DNA from: a virus
IMG/VR virus record: IMGVR_UViG_3300020183_000113
Span: 1 to 51,519 of that record
Length of the DNA: 51,519 bases
Reading direction: 5' to 3' (one strand)
Part shown: positions 8,669-17,182 of the stretch, one piece after another
Layout of the letters: the number at the start of each line of letters is the position of its first letter
How positions within the stretch are numbered: position 1 is the stretch's first letter
Program-made: the position numbers and the translations under genes
The notes under the pieces: generated by a model
What the model saw: the letters and a program-made list of their open reading frames with translations, nothing else
What the model was told of the DNA's origin: nothing
Database searches by the model: none

Positions 8669-10530
8669 TAAACTAATGTGACTTCACATGTGCCACCAGC
8701 ACATGCGACCTCTCCGTTCAAATCGGTGTTATCATCTACCTCTACTATTTTGGATAAATCAACATCTTTTAGTGTTGCAAGGAGTTCGTCATATTTTTCT
8801 TTGGTACAATCTTCAAATGGTGCTTGAATGTAAGTTCCCCCGTCATAAGGGAGTACTGAAAGACCATTATAAAATTCTTTATTTTCCCACATCCACTCAC
8901 CTACAGCTGGCCATTCATGTTCACGAATTGAAACTGTTGCAGATACGTTATGTGCGTTTGAACCACTTCTATGACCCGGTCTAATCCATTCTTGTTGAAC
9001 TCTTTTTACTCGTTCAAGTAATTGGATTGGTGATTCATTTCTTATAATGGAACCTTCAGGTGCCTTTTGTGGTATACCAATCACTGCTGTGTCGTGTGGT
9101 CTGAAATATTCGTCTTCTACCAATTCAAAGTGCTTGTTTTTAAGATAGGAATAGATAGATTCATTTTTACCAACTCTGAGTCTTCTGATGTAATATTCAT
9201 TATGCCAAGCATGAATTCCTGAAGATGTTCCTAAAGTTAGTGAAGTGGTTCCGGCTGGTTTCACAGTAGTGGTTCTAGCCGCAGGGTTAATACCAATCAA
9301 ATCAGCAACTCTTTTGTTTTCTTCCTTAACAATTTTGGCCGCCGCTTTCATATTCAATCCAAGAACTGCACCTGAACCAATGCCTGTCATAGAAATACCA
9401 ATAAGTCCGTCCTTCTCTGTTGTTCTTTGCCAAATAGGTCTTAAATAATGAAAATCAGTATAACCTGCTTGTAGTGTTCCAATAAACGATGCGGCTTTAA
9501 CCCTGTCCTCGTAATCCTCTTGTGAAACCACGTTCGAAACATTTACCTCTGTAAGATTACAAAATTGGAATGGTCTTAGTGCAATTTCACAACAAGGATT
9601 GGTTCCCCAATCTTTATCGTTGCTCAAATAAATTCCTGGTTCTCCAGCACCACTTACCTCAATTCTCTTCCACAAATCCATAAAATAATCTTTAGTTATT
9701 TTGTGTCTCATGAGAACTGCAGAGTTATTAGCTCTTCCTCTTTGAGGATTTTGTTCCCACCACTGACCACTTTTACTTCCTATCATTTCTTCGTCGGTAG
9801 CTGAAAAAAGTGAAATGAGAGCCGCTCTTCTAATACCACCAGCAAGGACTGCGTCAGCGATGTGGCATACCATGTCATGAACTTCAATCGGTCTGAGTTT
9901 ATCTCCGTTGTTCTTTGAATCTAAAATACCTTCGAGTTTAATCAAACACTCTTTAAGTGGTTGAGGACCCGGAGCTTTACCACCTGATGTTAAAAGTCGA
10001 GCACCTTTAGGTCTAATATCGCTAAAATCAAATTTAATATGTGAACCACCGTAGAAATATGATTTGACTAATACTTTTACAGCGTCAGCCCATCCTTCGA
10101 TTGAGTCAGCGACCAACCATCGTCTTCCTCTTTCCCTATTTGGTTTTATTATTTCAGGTAGAACATTTACATGATGTTTCTGAACAGAATATCCTACCCC
10201 TGTACCACCTAGTAACAAGAACATAATTTCAGAGAAAACTCTCCAATCATCAACGGGTGCGTATGCGCAGTTATAAATTCTGTTTGGTGAAATTTCAATA
10301 GGTTTACCGGCAAATTGCATTGACCTCATTGATGGAAGAACTTGTTTTTTGTAAACATACATGTAGTTATCTCGAATTTCTTTTTTTAATTGTGGAAACT
10401 TTTTGATATGCATATCCATGTTTCTTGTGACAAGCTCCTGCCACGTCTCTCTTCTTTTCAACTCAGGAATGTACTTGGCATACTTCATATACACTGTAAT
10501 CTCTGATAAAATTCTGTTTGAAATGTCCAT
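8668..10530 (-). CDS. nrdJ: Adenosylcobalamin-dependent (class II) ribonucleotide reductase
   Basis: A 620-residue monomeric-type class II reductase that makes deoxynucleotides from ribonucleotides with adenosylcobalamin as radical source. Visible signatures: NCAYAP with Cys88, GGTGVGYSVQ near 108, the active-site loop NPCCEIALRP with Asn311, Cys313 and Glu315, then FCNLTEVN with Cys324 (redox partner of Cys88 by homology with the Lactobacillus RTPR). The C-terminal tail CAGGTC (Cys610, Cys615) is the expected re-reducing dithiol. The protein is shorter than bacterial RTPR (about 740). No NrdB or NrdG partner is in the window, as expected for class II. It starts a small unit with DUF5522 and, by readthrough, gp25. 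It feeds the replication genes just upstream. Confidence 0.93.
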   Translation of the reverse strand: MDISNRILSEITVYMKYAKYIPELKRRETWQELVTRNMDMHIKKFPQLKKEIRDNYMYVYKKQVLPSMRSMQFAGKPIEISPNRIYNCAYAPVDDWRVFSEIMFLLLGGTGVGYSVQKHHVNVLPEIIKPNRERGRRWLVADSIEGWADAVKVLVKSYFYGGSHIKFDFSDIRPKGARLLTSGGKAPGPQPLKECLIKLEGILDSKNNGDKLRPIEVHDMVCHIADAVLAGGIRRAALISLFSATDEEMIGSKSGQWWEQNPQRGRANNSAVLMRHKITKDYFMDLWKRIEVSGAGEPGIYLSNDKDWGTNPCCEIALRPFQFCNLTEVNVSNVVSQEDYEDRVKAASFIGTLQAGYTDFHYLRPIWQRTTEKDGLIGISMTGIGSGAVLGLNMKAAAKIVKEENKRVADLIGINPAARTTTVKPAGTTSLTLGTSSGIHAWHNEYYIRRLRVGKNESIYSYLKNKHFELVEDEYFRPHDTAVIGIPQKAPEGSIIRNESPIQLLERVKRVQQEWIRPGHRSGSNAHNVSATVSIREHEWPAVGEWMWENKEFYNGLSVLPYDGGTYIQAPFEDCTKEKYDELLATLKDVDLSKIVEVDDNTDLNGEVACAGGTCEVTLV

Positions 10531-10664
10531 TTTGTGTAATTTTTTGTGAAAATGATTTTATTAAAAAATCGGGGATTTTCTTATTAAATATCGGGTCGAT
10601 GGTCAATAGACCTGAAAAATAATTAAAAAAAAATAAGTTTTTTTTGAAAAAAGTAGATATTTAA
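10531..10664. other. AT-rich intergenic spacer between helicase and reductase genes
   Basis: The spacer of 134 bases has long A and T runs on both sides of a short inverted repeat (GGTC-tatt-GACC). It has no open frame worth calling. It probably contains the promoter for the ribonucleotide reductase gene, but I see no clear box: the closest match on the coding strand is GATATTTAATAA. Confidence 0.4.
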
Positions 10665-12044
10665 TTAGCTCGTTTTTTGATTTTCTCGAGCTTTTCTTTT
10701 TTCAATAAGTTCCCTAACTCTGTCTCTTTTTTTCTCCTCTTGTTGTTCCTCAAATCCGAGGAAGGTTACTGATGTCTCGGTGTCGATTTCCAGTAGTTCA
10801 TTATTAAATTTACAATTTTCAAACACGATTCCATCTTTACCCAAACGAGATTTGGTTATGGCTATTGTCGCTAAATTCAATTCTTTTTGTTGGAGTGTTT
10901 TAGCTACAGTAATAATTACATGTCCGACTTGAGCTTTCTTTATAGAACCTCCCATTTGGTCGGTGGTTACCACTTCTGAAGATATAGAACTTCTATTACC
11001 TTGAGTTGCTGTCCAACCTACCATATTTAACTCGTGGCACATTGCTTCAAATGCTCTCATCACAGAACCCTCAGCCTTCCATTCATCTTTTGCAGATTGG
11101 TCAGGTAAAATACAATCAATATAGTCCATAAGAATCAAATCAATCTTATTACCATCTGCAATCATCTTCCTAACTTGGTTTTTTATTTGATTCATGGTTA
11201 CTGAATCAGATGCTAATTTCTTAAGAATGAGTTTGTTCTTCATCGTTTCTTGTATCTCTACAATCTTAGACATAACATCTTGTTTATTATTTGCTAGTTC
11301 GTCAGGGGCAATACCGGTCCAAATTGTAAAATGTTTTCTTTGCACAATTTTTGGGTTGTCTTCAAAAAATATTTGAAGAACATTATAACCTAAGTTAAAT
11401 GCAGTGTTAGCAATTTTGGTCAGGATAGTGGTCTTACCAACACCAGTTGGTGCAAGTATAACCCCAATCTCACCTTTGGCTAAACCACCTTTCAATAGTC
11501 TGTCAATGCCGGGTATACCCATGGGTATAGGATGCCTATAATCCTCTTCCAAAACAGTATCCAAACCCGTAAAAATATCAGAAATGTCTTTTTCAATTTC
11601 ACCAACTTGTAAGGCTTCACGAACGAGACCTTCGACCTTATCGTATGATTCAAAATCTCCCTCTGTGATAATCTTTTGAGCTTTGTCCATTGCCTTTCTA
11701 AGTTCTTGTTGTTTACAAAACTTTAGTGCTTTCTCTTGAACAAACTGCGCTCCTTCGAAAGGCGCATCTTTTACTTGTTTGAGTGTATCGAGTACAATCT
11801 TAGTAACCAACTCTTGTGAAACCTCAGCTCTGATAAGCTGTTCTAATGTTTCGAAGTTAGGGGTAGCCTCGAATTTTTCATAATATTCTTTAATTAATTG
11901 AATTATGATTTTGAAATACTTATTATCAAAATAAGACCCCTCAATTACATCCATAATGGATGATGAAAAATCTTTATCCTCGATAATTTGGTTAAGTAAT
12001 TGAATTTGAAACGTGTTCCCTAAGTAATCAAAATTTTTATTCAT
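10665..12044 (-). CDS. Replicative DNA helicase, DnaB/gp41-like
   Basis: A 459-residue DnaB-family helicase like T4 gp41 (475 aa). The N-terminal helical domain opens NFDYLGNTFQIQLLNQIIED; the C-terminal RecA fold carries Walker A APTGVGKTT (198-206) and Walker B LILMDYIDCI near 308. Near 345 the GWTATQGNRSS segment is the sensor/loop region that follows Walker B. It unwinds the lagging-strand template at the fork and should work with the polymerase, SSB and recombinase encoded nearby. The C terminus is a charged Lys/Arg/Glu tail. It is transcribed towards the reductase after a 134-base gap. No primase or gp59-like loader is recognised here. Confidence 0.92.
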   Translation of the reverse strand: MNKNFDYLGNTFQIQLLNQIIEDKDFSSSIMDVIEGSYFDNKYFKIIIQLIKEYYEKFEATPNFETLEQLIRAEVSQELVTKIVLDTLKQVKDAPFEGAQFVQEKALKFCKQQELRKAMDKAQKIITEGDFESYDKVEGLVREALQVGEIEKDISDIFTGLDTVLEEDYRHPIPMGIPGIDRLLKGGLAKGEIGVILAPTGVGKTTILTKIANTAFNLGYNVLQIFFEDNPKIVQRKHFTIWTGIAPDELANNKQDVMSKIVEIQETMKNKLILKKLASDSVTMNQIKNQVRKMIADGNKIDLILMDYIDCILPDQSAKDEWKAEGSVMRAFEAMCHELNMVGWTATQGNRSSISSEVVTTDQMGGSIKKAQVGHVIITVAKTLQQKELNLATIAITKSRLGKDGIVFENCKFNNELLEIDTETSVTFLGFEEQQEEKKRDRVRELIEKRKARENQKTS

Positions 12045-12077
12045 ATCTACGAAATATATCCCCTCTTTTATTAAATA

Positions 12078-12530
12078 TTAATCTCTTAAATCAAATTCGC
12101 AGTATTCATAATTTAATTTTTCAGATGAAAAAATGTCAGTAAGTTCTTTAAGAACATCTTTCAAATATGGTCTTACATCAACTGTATAACGAATTTTTGG
12201 TGGGAATTTTTTTCCATCAAAAATTCTATGACAAATTGTCTGGTCTCCTACTTTAACGAATATATTGAAGAACTCGGGCCCTTCAGTAAATGAAGTCTCC
12301 ATTATTTTTGGGTCATGAATTATGGATTCTTTGTTGTCCATCATGTAGACAACAGTCTTCATTTTCAAATAGTACTCTAATTCATCTTTAAGGTCTTTAA
12401 TAAACTCATAAAACTCGATGGAGTTTTTTGCGTCATAGTTAAATCCTTTGACATTGAAATATCTTTGTACCACTATATTTTCGTTTAGGGTAAGGAGAAA
12501 CTCCATTTTCGTAATGTCTTGTTCTTTCAT
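12078..12530 (-). CDS. Hypothetical protein in replication operon
   Basis: A 150-residue acidic, soluble protein of unknown family. It has a mixed alpha/beta pattern: FLLTLNENIVVQRYFNVKGF near the N terminus, a helical middle with Tyr/Lys (FIKDLKDELEYYLKMK), and a C-terminal helix VRPYLKDVLKELTDIFSSEK. No motif, membrane segment or signal peptide is visible. It sits between helicase and oxygenase genes with gaps of 33 and 6 bases, so it is co-transcribed with the replication set. A helicase accessory or small regulatory role is possible but unsupported. Confidence 0.75.
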   Translation of the reverse strand: MKEQDITKMEFLLTLNENIVVQRYFNVKGFNYDAKNSIEFYEFIKDLKDELEYYLKMKTVVYMMDNKESIIHDPKIMETSFTEGPEFFNIFVKVGDQTICHRIFDGKKFPPKIRYTVDVRPYLKDVLKELTDIFSSEKLNYEYCEFDLRD

Positions 12531-12536
12531 ATTTTT

Positions 12537-13313
12537 TTATTTTAATAAATTTTCTAAATCTAAATTATCCGATTTTTTGGTTTCATTATTTTCTTTCTTT
12601 CCTAAATAATGGTCGTAGAAAAATCTTACTTGATTTTTATTTTCTGGTTCTACGAAATTATCTGTGAAGTAATATAAAGCTAAGGAATATCTATCGACAT
12701 GTTCTGGTGAATTCAAAGGAATCGGATGTCCGTGGGGTGCTTTTTCAATATCGAATATTACCATACGATTAAAGATGGGTTCTACTTCGACTTCTTTATT
12801 TTGTAAATCTTTACTCCAAAGTTCGAGGTTTCCACCCCATTCAGATTTCCAATTTTCATTGAGATATATAAGAACGTTTAATTTTCTTAACTTTTTTGTT
12901 TTAGGGTGTTCATTGTAATCGTGATGAACTGAGAGTTTTCCACCTCTTTTTATTCTATGGATACCGCCTCCCATTAATACTGGGTCACGATATAACTGCT
13001 CATGACCTGTTAAATCTTTTAGAAATACTAAAAATTCGTCCGAGTTTAAATAGTCCATAAACATGGTGGTTATTGGTAACTTGGTATGAAATTCTTTCAT
13101 GTCTGTAAGTTCCGAGGGGTAATAATATTTGGAAACTTGAAATTCTTGGGTCCATTCAACTGTGTCATGATGCCATATGTCATGTTTCGTAATTTCTTCT
13201 TTACATTTTCTAAGTAAAAATTCGGGGAAAAAATTATCAATTACAATATAAGGAAATGGTAAGTTTGCCCTGTACGTTGTGTTCAGTTTTTTACCCAAGG
13301 ATTTGTCTATCAT
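12537..13313 (-). CDS. 2-oxoglutarate/Fe(II)-dependent oxygenase (prolyl hydroxylase-like)
   Basis: Start set at the ATG 13313-13311, which overlaps the RNase H stop in a classic ATGA. A longer reading from 13370 would overlap RNase H by 61 bases. The 258-residue protein shows the P4H-type double-stranded beta helix: LPFPYIVIDNFFPEFLL, the iron ligands in HHDYN (His130, Asp132), LNVLIYLNENW, WGGNLELW, the distal histidine in HGHP (His194 or His196) and Arg208 in RYSLALYYFT for 2-oxoglutarate. It should hydroxylate a protein, nucleic acid or small-molecule substrate; which one is unknown. Similar enzymes are frequent in T4-like phages of aquatic bacteria. Its place in the replication operon, coupled to RNase H, is notable. 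Confidence 0.88.
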   Translation of the reverse strand: MIDKSLGKKLNTTYRANLPFPYIVIDNFFPEFLLRKCKEEITKHDIWHHDTVEWTQEFQVSKYYYPSELTDMKEFHTKLPITTMFMDYLNSDEFLVFLKDLTGHEQLYRDPVLMGGGIHRIKRGGKLSVHHDYNEHPKTKKLRKLNVLIYLNENWKSEWGGNLELWSKDLQNKEVEVEPIFNRMVIFDIEKAPHGHPIPLNSPEHVDRYSLALYYFTDNFVEPENKNQVRFFYDHYLGKKENNETKKSDNLDLENLLK

Positions 13314-14302
13314 AGTTTTCGTTTTTCTTTTCTTGTTAATTTCATAAATGGTCTCAGGAATTTTACCCAAGCCTCATCATCTTTTGGAAGATATTTGAAT
13401 AGGCCGTCTTCCATCATCAGTCTCATTAGGTTTTTGTAACCTCTGTCAGTTGGGTCGATTGTGTCAGTGTGGATTTGTTCTACTAAGGATTTACCTTGGT
13501 CCGTAATCAGTGGGTTTTTAAGGTCAACAATTTGTTTATTAATGAGATAAAATTGTTCTCCAAGTATAGCGCTTTTTGTTCGTCCTGTCAAAATATTCTG
13601 TAAAGATTTTGGTAATTTGTTTTGTTTGATATTTCGTGCACAATCCAATATTTCTTCGATTGTGCATGATTTTTCCAATATTTGTGGAAATAGTTTCACT
13701 AATGTTTTTTCACCTAAACCTTCAATACCATCAATATTATCTGACTTATCGCCAATGAATATTTTGGTAACTAAAATATTTTCGTGAGGTATTTCAACTT
13801 TATTGATTGATATATTATCTCCGTTTTTGAAATATTTTCTCGCTACAGGTGAATAGATGGTCACCCTTTGACTTATTAATTGAGTGAGGTCTTTATCACC
13901 TGAGAAGATTATAATCTCTTCATCGGTCGCAATTTGACTATAGTAAGCAATCAGGTCGTCAGCTTCATTGTTAATTATCTCAACCTGTCGAACAAAGACC
14001 TCCTCCAAATACATCTTGACTCTCCCTTTTTGTTGCAAGTAAGATTCGTATTTGTACTCATTCATGTCTCGTCTTCTATTTCCCTTGTATTGTGGGTATA
14101 TGGATTTTCGTATCGATGAGTTTGAATCCCCATCCCAAAACACAATGACTTTGTCATGATTGTGTTCTTCTAAAAATTTTCTAATGGTGTTTATGAAATG
14201 ATAAACACCTCCTATATGTGAACCGTCACTATAAAGGTCTTTTACCCCGTGAAACCCTATTTTAAATAAATTATCTCCGTCTATTAATAATGTCTTGCTC
14301 AC
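13310..14302 (-). CDS. 5'-3' exonuclease / RNase H of T4 type (FEN family)
   Basis: A 330-residue FEN-superfamily nuclease, close in length to T4 RNase H (305). Metal-binding acidic residues are visible: LLIDGDN (Asp8, Asp10), VFWDGDSNSSIRKSIYPQYK with the arch basic residues, NEADDLIAYYSQ, IFSGDKDLTQLI and IFIGDKSDNIDGIEGLGEKT, the last being the helix-hairpin-helix and third acidic site. It removes RNA primers and 5' flaps from lagging-strand fragments. It lies 19 bases after uvsX-like and overlaps the oxygenase gene by 4 bases, within the replication operon. Confidence 0.92.
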   Translation of the reverse strand: MSKTLLIDGDNLFKIGFHGVKDLYSDGSHIGGVYHFINTIRKFLEEHNHDKVIVFWDGDSNSSIRKSIYPQYKGNRRRDMNEYKYESYLQQKGRVKMYLEEVFVRQVEIINNEADDLIAYYSQIATDEEIIIFSGDKDLTQLISQRVTIYSPVARKYFKNGDNISINKVEIPHENILVTKIFIGDKSDNIDGIEGLGEKTLVKLFPQILEKSCTIEEILDCARNIKQNKLPKSLQNILTGRTKSAILGEQFYLINKQIVDLKNPLITDQGKSLVEQIHTDTIDPTDRGYKNLMRLMMEDGLFKYLPKDDEAWVKFLRPFMKLTRKEKRKL

Positions 14303-14321
14303 ATACCTTTTTTGAAGGTTA

Positions 14322-15323
14322 CTAATCTTCTTTTTCTTCTGTCAGGGTGAAATCACCTTCAGCCCCTATAATGTCTTTCCAATAATCGGCATATTCTTTC
14401 TTATAAGTTTCAATAGACACTTTTTCTTCTGTAGAATCTTTACCCGCTAAAAATCCGTGTGGCGTAACAATTATTCTTCCATCATCATATCCGAGTCCAT
14501 TGATATGATTTTTCATGACGGATACTTTGCTTCTCACAGCAAACTTAACGCTTCTTTTATCTTTAGTTGCGGTTATTTTGGTAGTTCCAGCACCTTTTTG
14601 ATTTCCAAACAAAAATACAAGTGATGAGTTTAACCAAACTGACTCCCCACCCTTTGCTTTGATTTTAGGTTGTCCAAAAGGATTATCAGGTAGTTCAACC
14701 CAAGGTTGATTGATTATGATGAGTGTGTTCTCGTATTCGTTATCCGATTTTCTTGAACCTGATATTCTCTGATTTATTCCCATTCCTATTTTGTCAGAAA
14801 GGACAGATGCGTTGTGTTGTTTACCACCTTTTCCTTCGAATGTCATCTTACATGGTACAGAGCCAACCGAGTCCCATATGAAACACAAACTGTAATTCAT
14901 CTCACCTTTTTCTTGTGCATCTAATAATTGATTGATGTAGTCTGTAATTTGTTCTATATAACTAAAGTTATTGTTGAACAAAAAGAACCCATCCCAATCC
15001 ATTTCACCTGTCTCAGTATCCACAACCTCTTCACATTGAAATCCCATCATTTTGGCATGGTCAAAACTCCACTTTTGCTCTGTAATAATAAACACAGGTA
15101 GTATTTCTTTTTTTTGTGCGTCAACCGCAGCTTTGATAGCTGCTGTTGTTTTACCTGTATCTGAGTGCCCTAAAAACATATTTATATGTCCGATTGCGGG
15201 GCCAGGAAGTCCAACCGCATCCAAAAAATCTCCACCCAAATCTAAAAATCTTTGGGGTTTATATTTTGCAGAAGTCGAAAACTTCTTTTTTAAGTTACTA
15301 AAATCGTTTTTTTTGATTGCCAT
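14322..15323 (-). CDS. uvsX: RecA/UvsX-like recombinase
   Basis: A 333-residue RecA-fold protein. Walker A is GHSDTGKT (52-59), close to the RecA/Rad51 pattern rather than T4 UvsX's own. Walker B-like CFIWDSVGSVP follows near 145, then LIIINQPWVELPDNPFGQPK and KAKGGESVWLNSSLV, equivalent to the L1/L2 DNA-binding region. The acidic C terminus (TLTEEKED) resembles the regulatory tail of RecA. Role: strand exchange in recombination-dependent replication and repair, acting on filaments that compete with the gp32-like SSB encoded upstream. The symbol is given by context and family; a plain recA-like name would be equally fair. Confidence 0.9.
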   Translation of the reverse strand: MAIKKNDFSNLKKKFSTSAKYKPQRFLDLGGDFLDAVGLPGPAIGHINMFLGHSDTGKTTAAIKAAVDAQKKEILPVFIITEQKWSFDHAKMMGFQCEEVVDTETGEMDWDGFFLFNNNFSYIEQITDYINQLLDAQEKGEMNYSLCFIWDSVGSVPCKMTFEGKGGKQHNASVLSDKIGMGINQRISGSRKSDNEYENTLIIINQPWVELPDNPFGQPKIKAKGGESVWLNSSLVFLFGNQKGAGTTKITATKDKRSVKFAVRSKVSVMKNHINGLGYDDGRIIVTPHGFLAGKDSTEEKVSIETYKKEYADYWKDIIGAEGDFTLTEEKED

Positions 15324-15325
15324 AA

Positions 15326-15538
15326 TTAAAAGTCTAAGTCATAAGTAATAAAGTCATCCAATTCTTCGCTCGGGTGGTATTCTTTCCAATCACCATCATA
15401 ATACATATAATACCCACCCCCATTCGAGTCCTCCCATTTTCTCAATCGATACTCTGTCCCTTCGTCATCAAGTATAGTAATTTCGTAAGTAGTAGATTCG
15501 TAAATTTTTTGTGGCTTGTGTTTTACAGTAAATGTCAT
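15326..15538 (-). CDS. Small acidic hypothetical protein
   Basis: A 70-residue acidic protein, rich in Tyr, Asp and Glu, ending DDFITYDLDF. The pattern of short beta strands around GGGYYMYYDGDW suggests a small beta sheet. The frame is 2 bases from the uvsX-like gene and starts just after the gp32 terminator, so it fills the gap exactly. A plus-strand open frame over the same region is a shadow. No family recognised. Confidence 0.65.
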   Translation of the reverse strand: MTFTVKHKPQKIYESTTYEITILDDEGTEYRLRKWEDSNGGGYYMYYDGDWKEYHPSEELDDFITYDLDF

Positions 15539-15551
15539 ATAAATAAAAAAT

Positions 15552-15579
15552 ATGTTCCCGACACGAATGTCGGGAACAT
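15552..15579 (-). terminator. Rho-independent terminator after gp32-like gene
   Basis: A perfect 12-base-pair stem (ATGTTCCCGACA) closes a TTCG tetraloop on the minus strand, followed by a run of six T. It lies 8 bases past the gp32 stop and just before the small acidic gene, so it would cap most SSB transcripts and leave limited readthrough into uvsX. Confidence 0.85.
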
Positions 15580-15587
15580 GTTATAAT

Positions 15588-16436
15588 TTAGAACGGTAAG
15601 TCTGTGTCTATTTCAGCCTCTGCCTGAGGGTCTTGGGTTTTAGAAGATTTACCTCCACCAATTGAGGTTTCAGAAACTTCATTATCTCCATATATATATC
15701 CACCTTTTTCGTTATCCCACTTTGGTGTTTTACCTTCAGCGATTGCTTCGAGATACTCAATAGGTTTTTTACTATATACGTCTGTCCAAGTCAATTCATC
15801 GTCTACCCAAGCTTTAGCTTGTTCAGCGTCTTGAGAGATTGGAGTTGGGTCATCATACATAATAGCCGAAACTGTTGTGTATTCTTTTCCCTTCGGTGTT
15901 TTTGACTTGGCAAGTTCGATAACAAAATCACGACCTTTGTCAGGGTCTGTAACATCTCCCTTATTTCTCCAAATTGGAATGATTTTGTCAAGGATACCTT
16001 CGTTCTTATAGTTGTGCTTGAAGCGCCAAAACTTTGGTCCATCAGCTTCGTTATCACGGTCGATAACTTTTACGATGTAGAACTTACGTGACTTGTACTG
16101 TTTAGCAAGTTCTTTATCAGAATCTTTGCCTGTACTCATCAAATCCTCATAAACTTCGTTTAGTGGTGAACGTTCATTATCATTTTTTCCTGGGTCGTAG
16201 AACTTTTGCCACTGACCTCCTACTTGGATTTCATGATACCAAGCTTCTTTAAATGGTGAACTGCCATCTTTAGTAGGAAGAATTCTTATTCTCCTTTGAC
16301 CTGATTTCTCTTTGTCTCCTAAGATTAAAGCGAAATACTTTTTCATTCTTTCATCCTGCGACATTTTTGATTGGGCCCCGCCCCCATACTGATTTTTTTC
16401 ATACTGCGCCAATACGGCATCTAATACATTACTCAT
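15588..16436 (-). CDS. Single-stranded DNA-binding protein, gp32-like
   Basis: A 282-residue protein of T4 gp32 type (T4: 301). It has the small basic N-terminal region, RIRILPTKDG and FKEAWYHEIQVG (OB fold entry), an aromatic-rich core KFWRFKHNYKNEG and VTDPDKGRDFVIEL, and an acidic C-terminal tail. There is no cysteine anywhere, so the zinc site of T4 gp32 is missing. The tail ends DTDLPF, unlike T4 gp32 but like the tip of bacterial SSB, which docks partner proteins. Role: coats single strands during replication and recombination. It has its own strong terminator, fitting high expression. Confidence 0.9.
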   Translation of the reverse strand: MSNVLDAVLAQYEKNQYGGGAQSKMSQDERMKKYFALILGDKEKSGQRRIRILPTKDGSSPFKEAWYHEIQVGGQWQKFYDPGKNDNERSPLNEVYEDLMSTGKDSDKELAKQYKSRKFYIVKVIDRDNEADGPKFWRFKHNYKNEGILDKIIPIWRNKGDVTDPDKGRDFVIELAKSKTPKGKEYTTVSAIMYDDPTPISQDAEQAKAWVDDELTWTDVYSKKPIEYLEAIAEGKTPKWDNEKGGYIYGDNEVSETSIGGGKSSKTQDPQAEAEIDTDLPF

Positions 16437-16495
16437 TTTTAAAAGTTTTAGTTTTGTTTATAAAATATAATTGAGATTTCCCTATTTGTCAAATT

Positions 16496-16518
16496 AAAAA
16501 GGGACCTTAAGGTCCCTT
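16496..16518 (-). terminator. Rho-independent terminator after the 218-aa gene
   Basis: On the minus strand AAGGGACC-TTAA-GGTCCCTT forms an 8-base-pair stem with a tetraloop and continues into TTT, four bases after the stop of the 218-aa gene. It separates that gene from gp32, which therefore needs its own promoter in the 16437-16495 spacer. Confidence 0.78.
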
Positions 16519-16521
16519 GTA

Positions 16522-17178
16522 TTATCTTTTAAATTCGAAGTTATTTTTTGTTTCACTATTTGGTTGGAAAGAGTTTTTGATATCATTCACATTGATATCG
16601 GTAACTTCGTCTGATGTCAAAATATAATCATTTTTTCCTGTTTTTTCCATTTCTTCTTTTTTGTCTGTGAAAAAATCAGAAAGTTTTTGATTGTAAGGAT
16701 ATGAATCATATGTTCTTAGTTCTAATTTTTCTTGAGGAGTTTTTTCTCTATATCTTTCAATCTTTGCCTCAAGGTCATTAAGTTTTTTCATTATATTGTC
16801 CATCTCTCCTAACTTTTGCTCTAAATTATCTAACTGAACAAATAGTGTTTCAAAATATTCCTCTTGTTTTTGTTCGACATTCTTTTGTGAGGAAACTAAT
16901 TCAGTAACATCGAGTTCTTCCGTATCAGAAGACTCCGTCTCCTCAGACTCTCCTTTGTCGTCAATTTTTTCAACATCAGGGTCTGATTCAACATCCAATG
17001 GTTCTGTTTTAGCAACAGGTGCTTCCACAGGTGGTTGCTCAGGTGTAGATGTGGGTACCGCAGCTGGTGGGGCTGGCGCTGGTGGTTCTACCGGGGTGAT
17101 AGCTTCCTGTTCGTTGATATATTGATTAATCCTTCTATATCTTTCGATTTCACTTAATATTTTCTTATCTAAACTCAT
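16522..17178 (-). CDS. Pro-rich, coiled-coil acidic protein of unknown function
   Basis: A 218-residue protein with three parts. Residues 1-25 are a basic amphipathic helix (KKILSEIERYRRINQYINEQ). Residues 26-65 are a Pro/Ala/Glu-rich linker, followed by a strongly acidic stretch to about 95. Residues 100-150 form a predicted coiled coil (LFVQLDNLEQKLGEMDNIMK with heptad leucines). The C terminus is polar. This looks like an extended or scaffolding-type protein, or a virion component with a disordered linker. I do not recognise a family. The upstream 74-aa gene is 4 bases away. Confidence 0.7.
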   Translation of the reverse strand: MSLDKKILSEIERYRRINQYINEQEAITPVEPPAPAPPAAVPTSTPEQPPVEAPVAKTEPLDVESDPDVEKIDDKGESEETESSDTEELDVTELVSSQKNVEQKQEEYFETLFVQLDNLEQKLGEMDNIMKKLNDLEAKIERYREKTPQEKLELRTYDSYPYNQKLSDFFTDKKEEMEKTGKNDYILTSDEVTDINVNDIKNSFQPNSETKNNFEFKR

Positions 17179-17182
17179 TTTA

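Noticed and set aside
13314-13370. Longer N terminus of the oxygenase from 13370
   Set aside because: It would overlap RNase H by 61 bases, while the internal ATG gives a standard ATGA overlap and begins just before the conserved domain.
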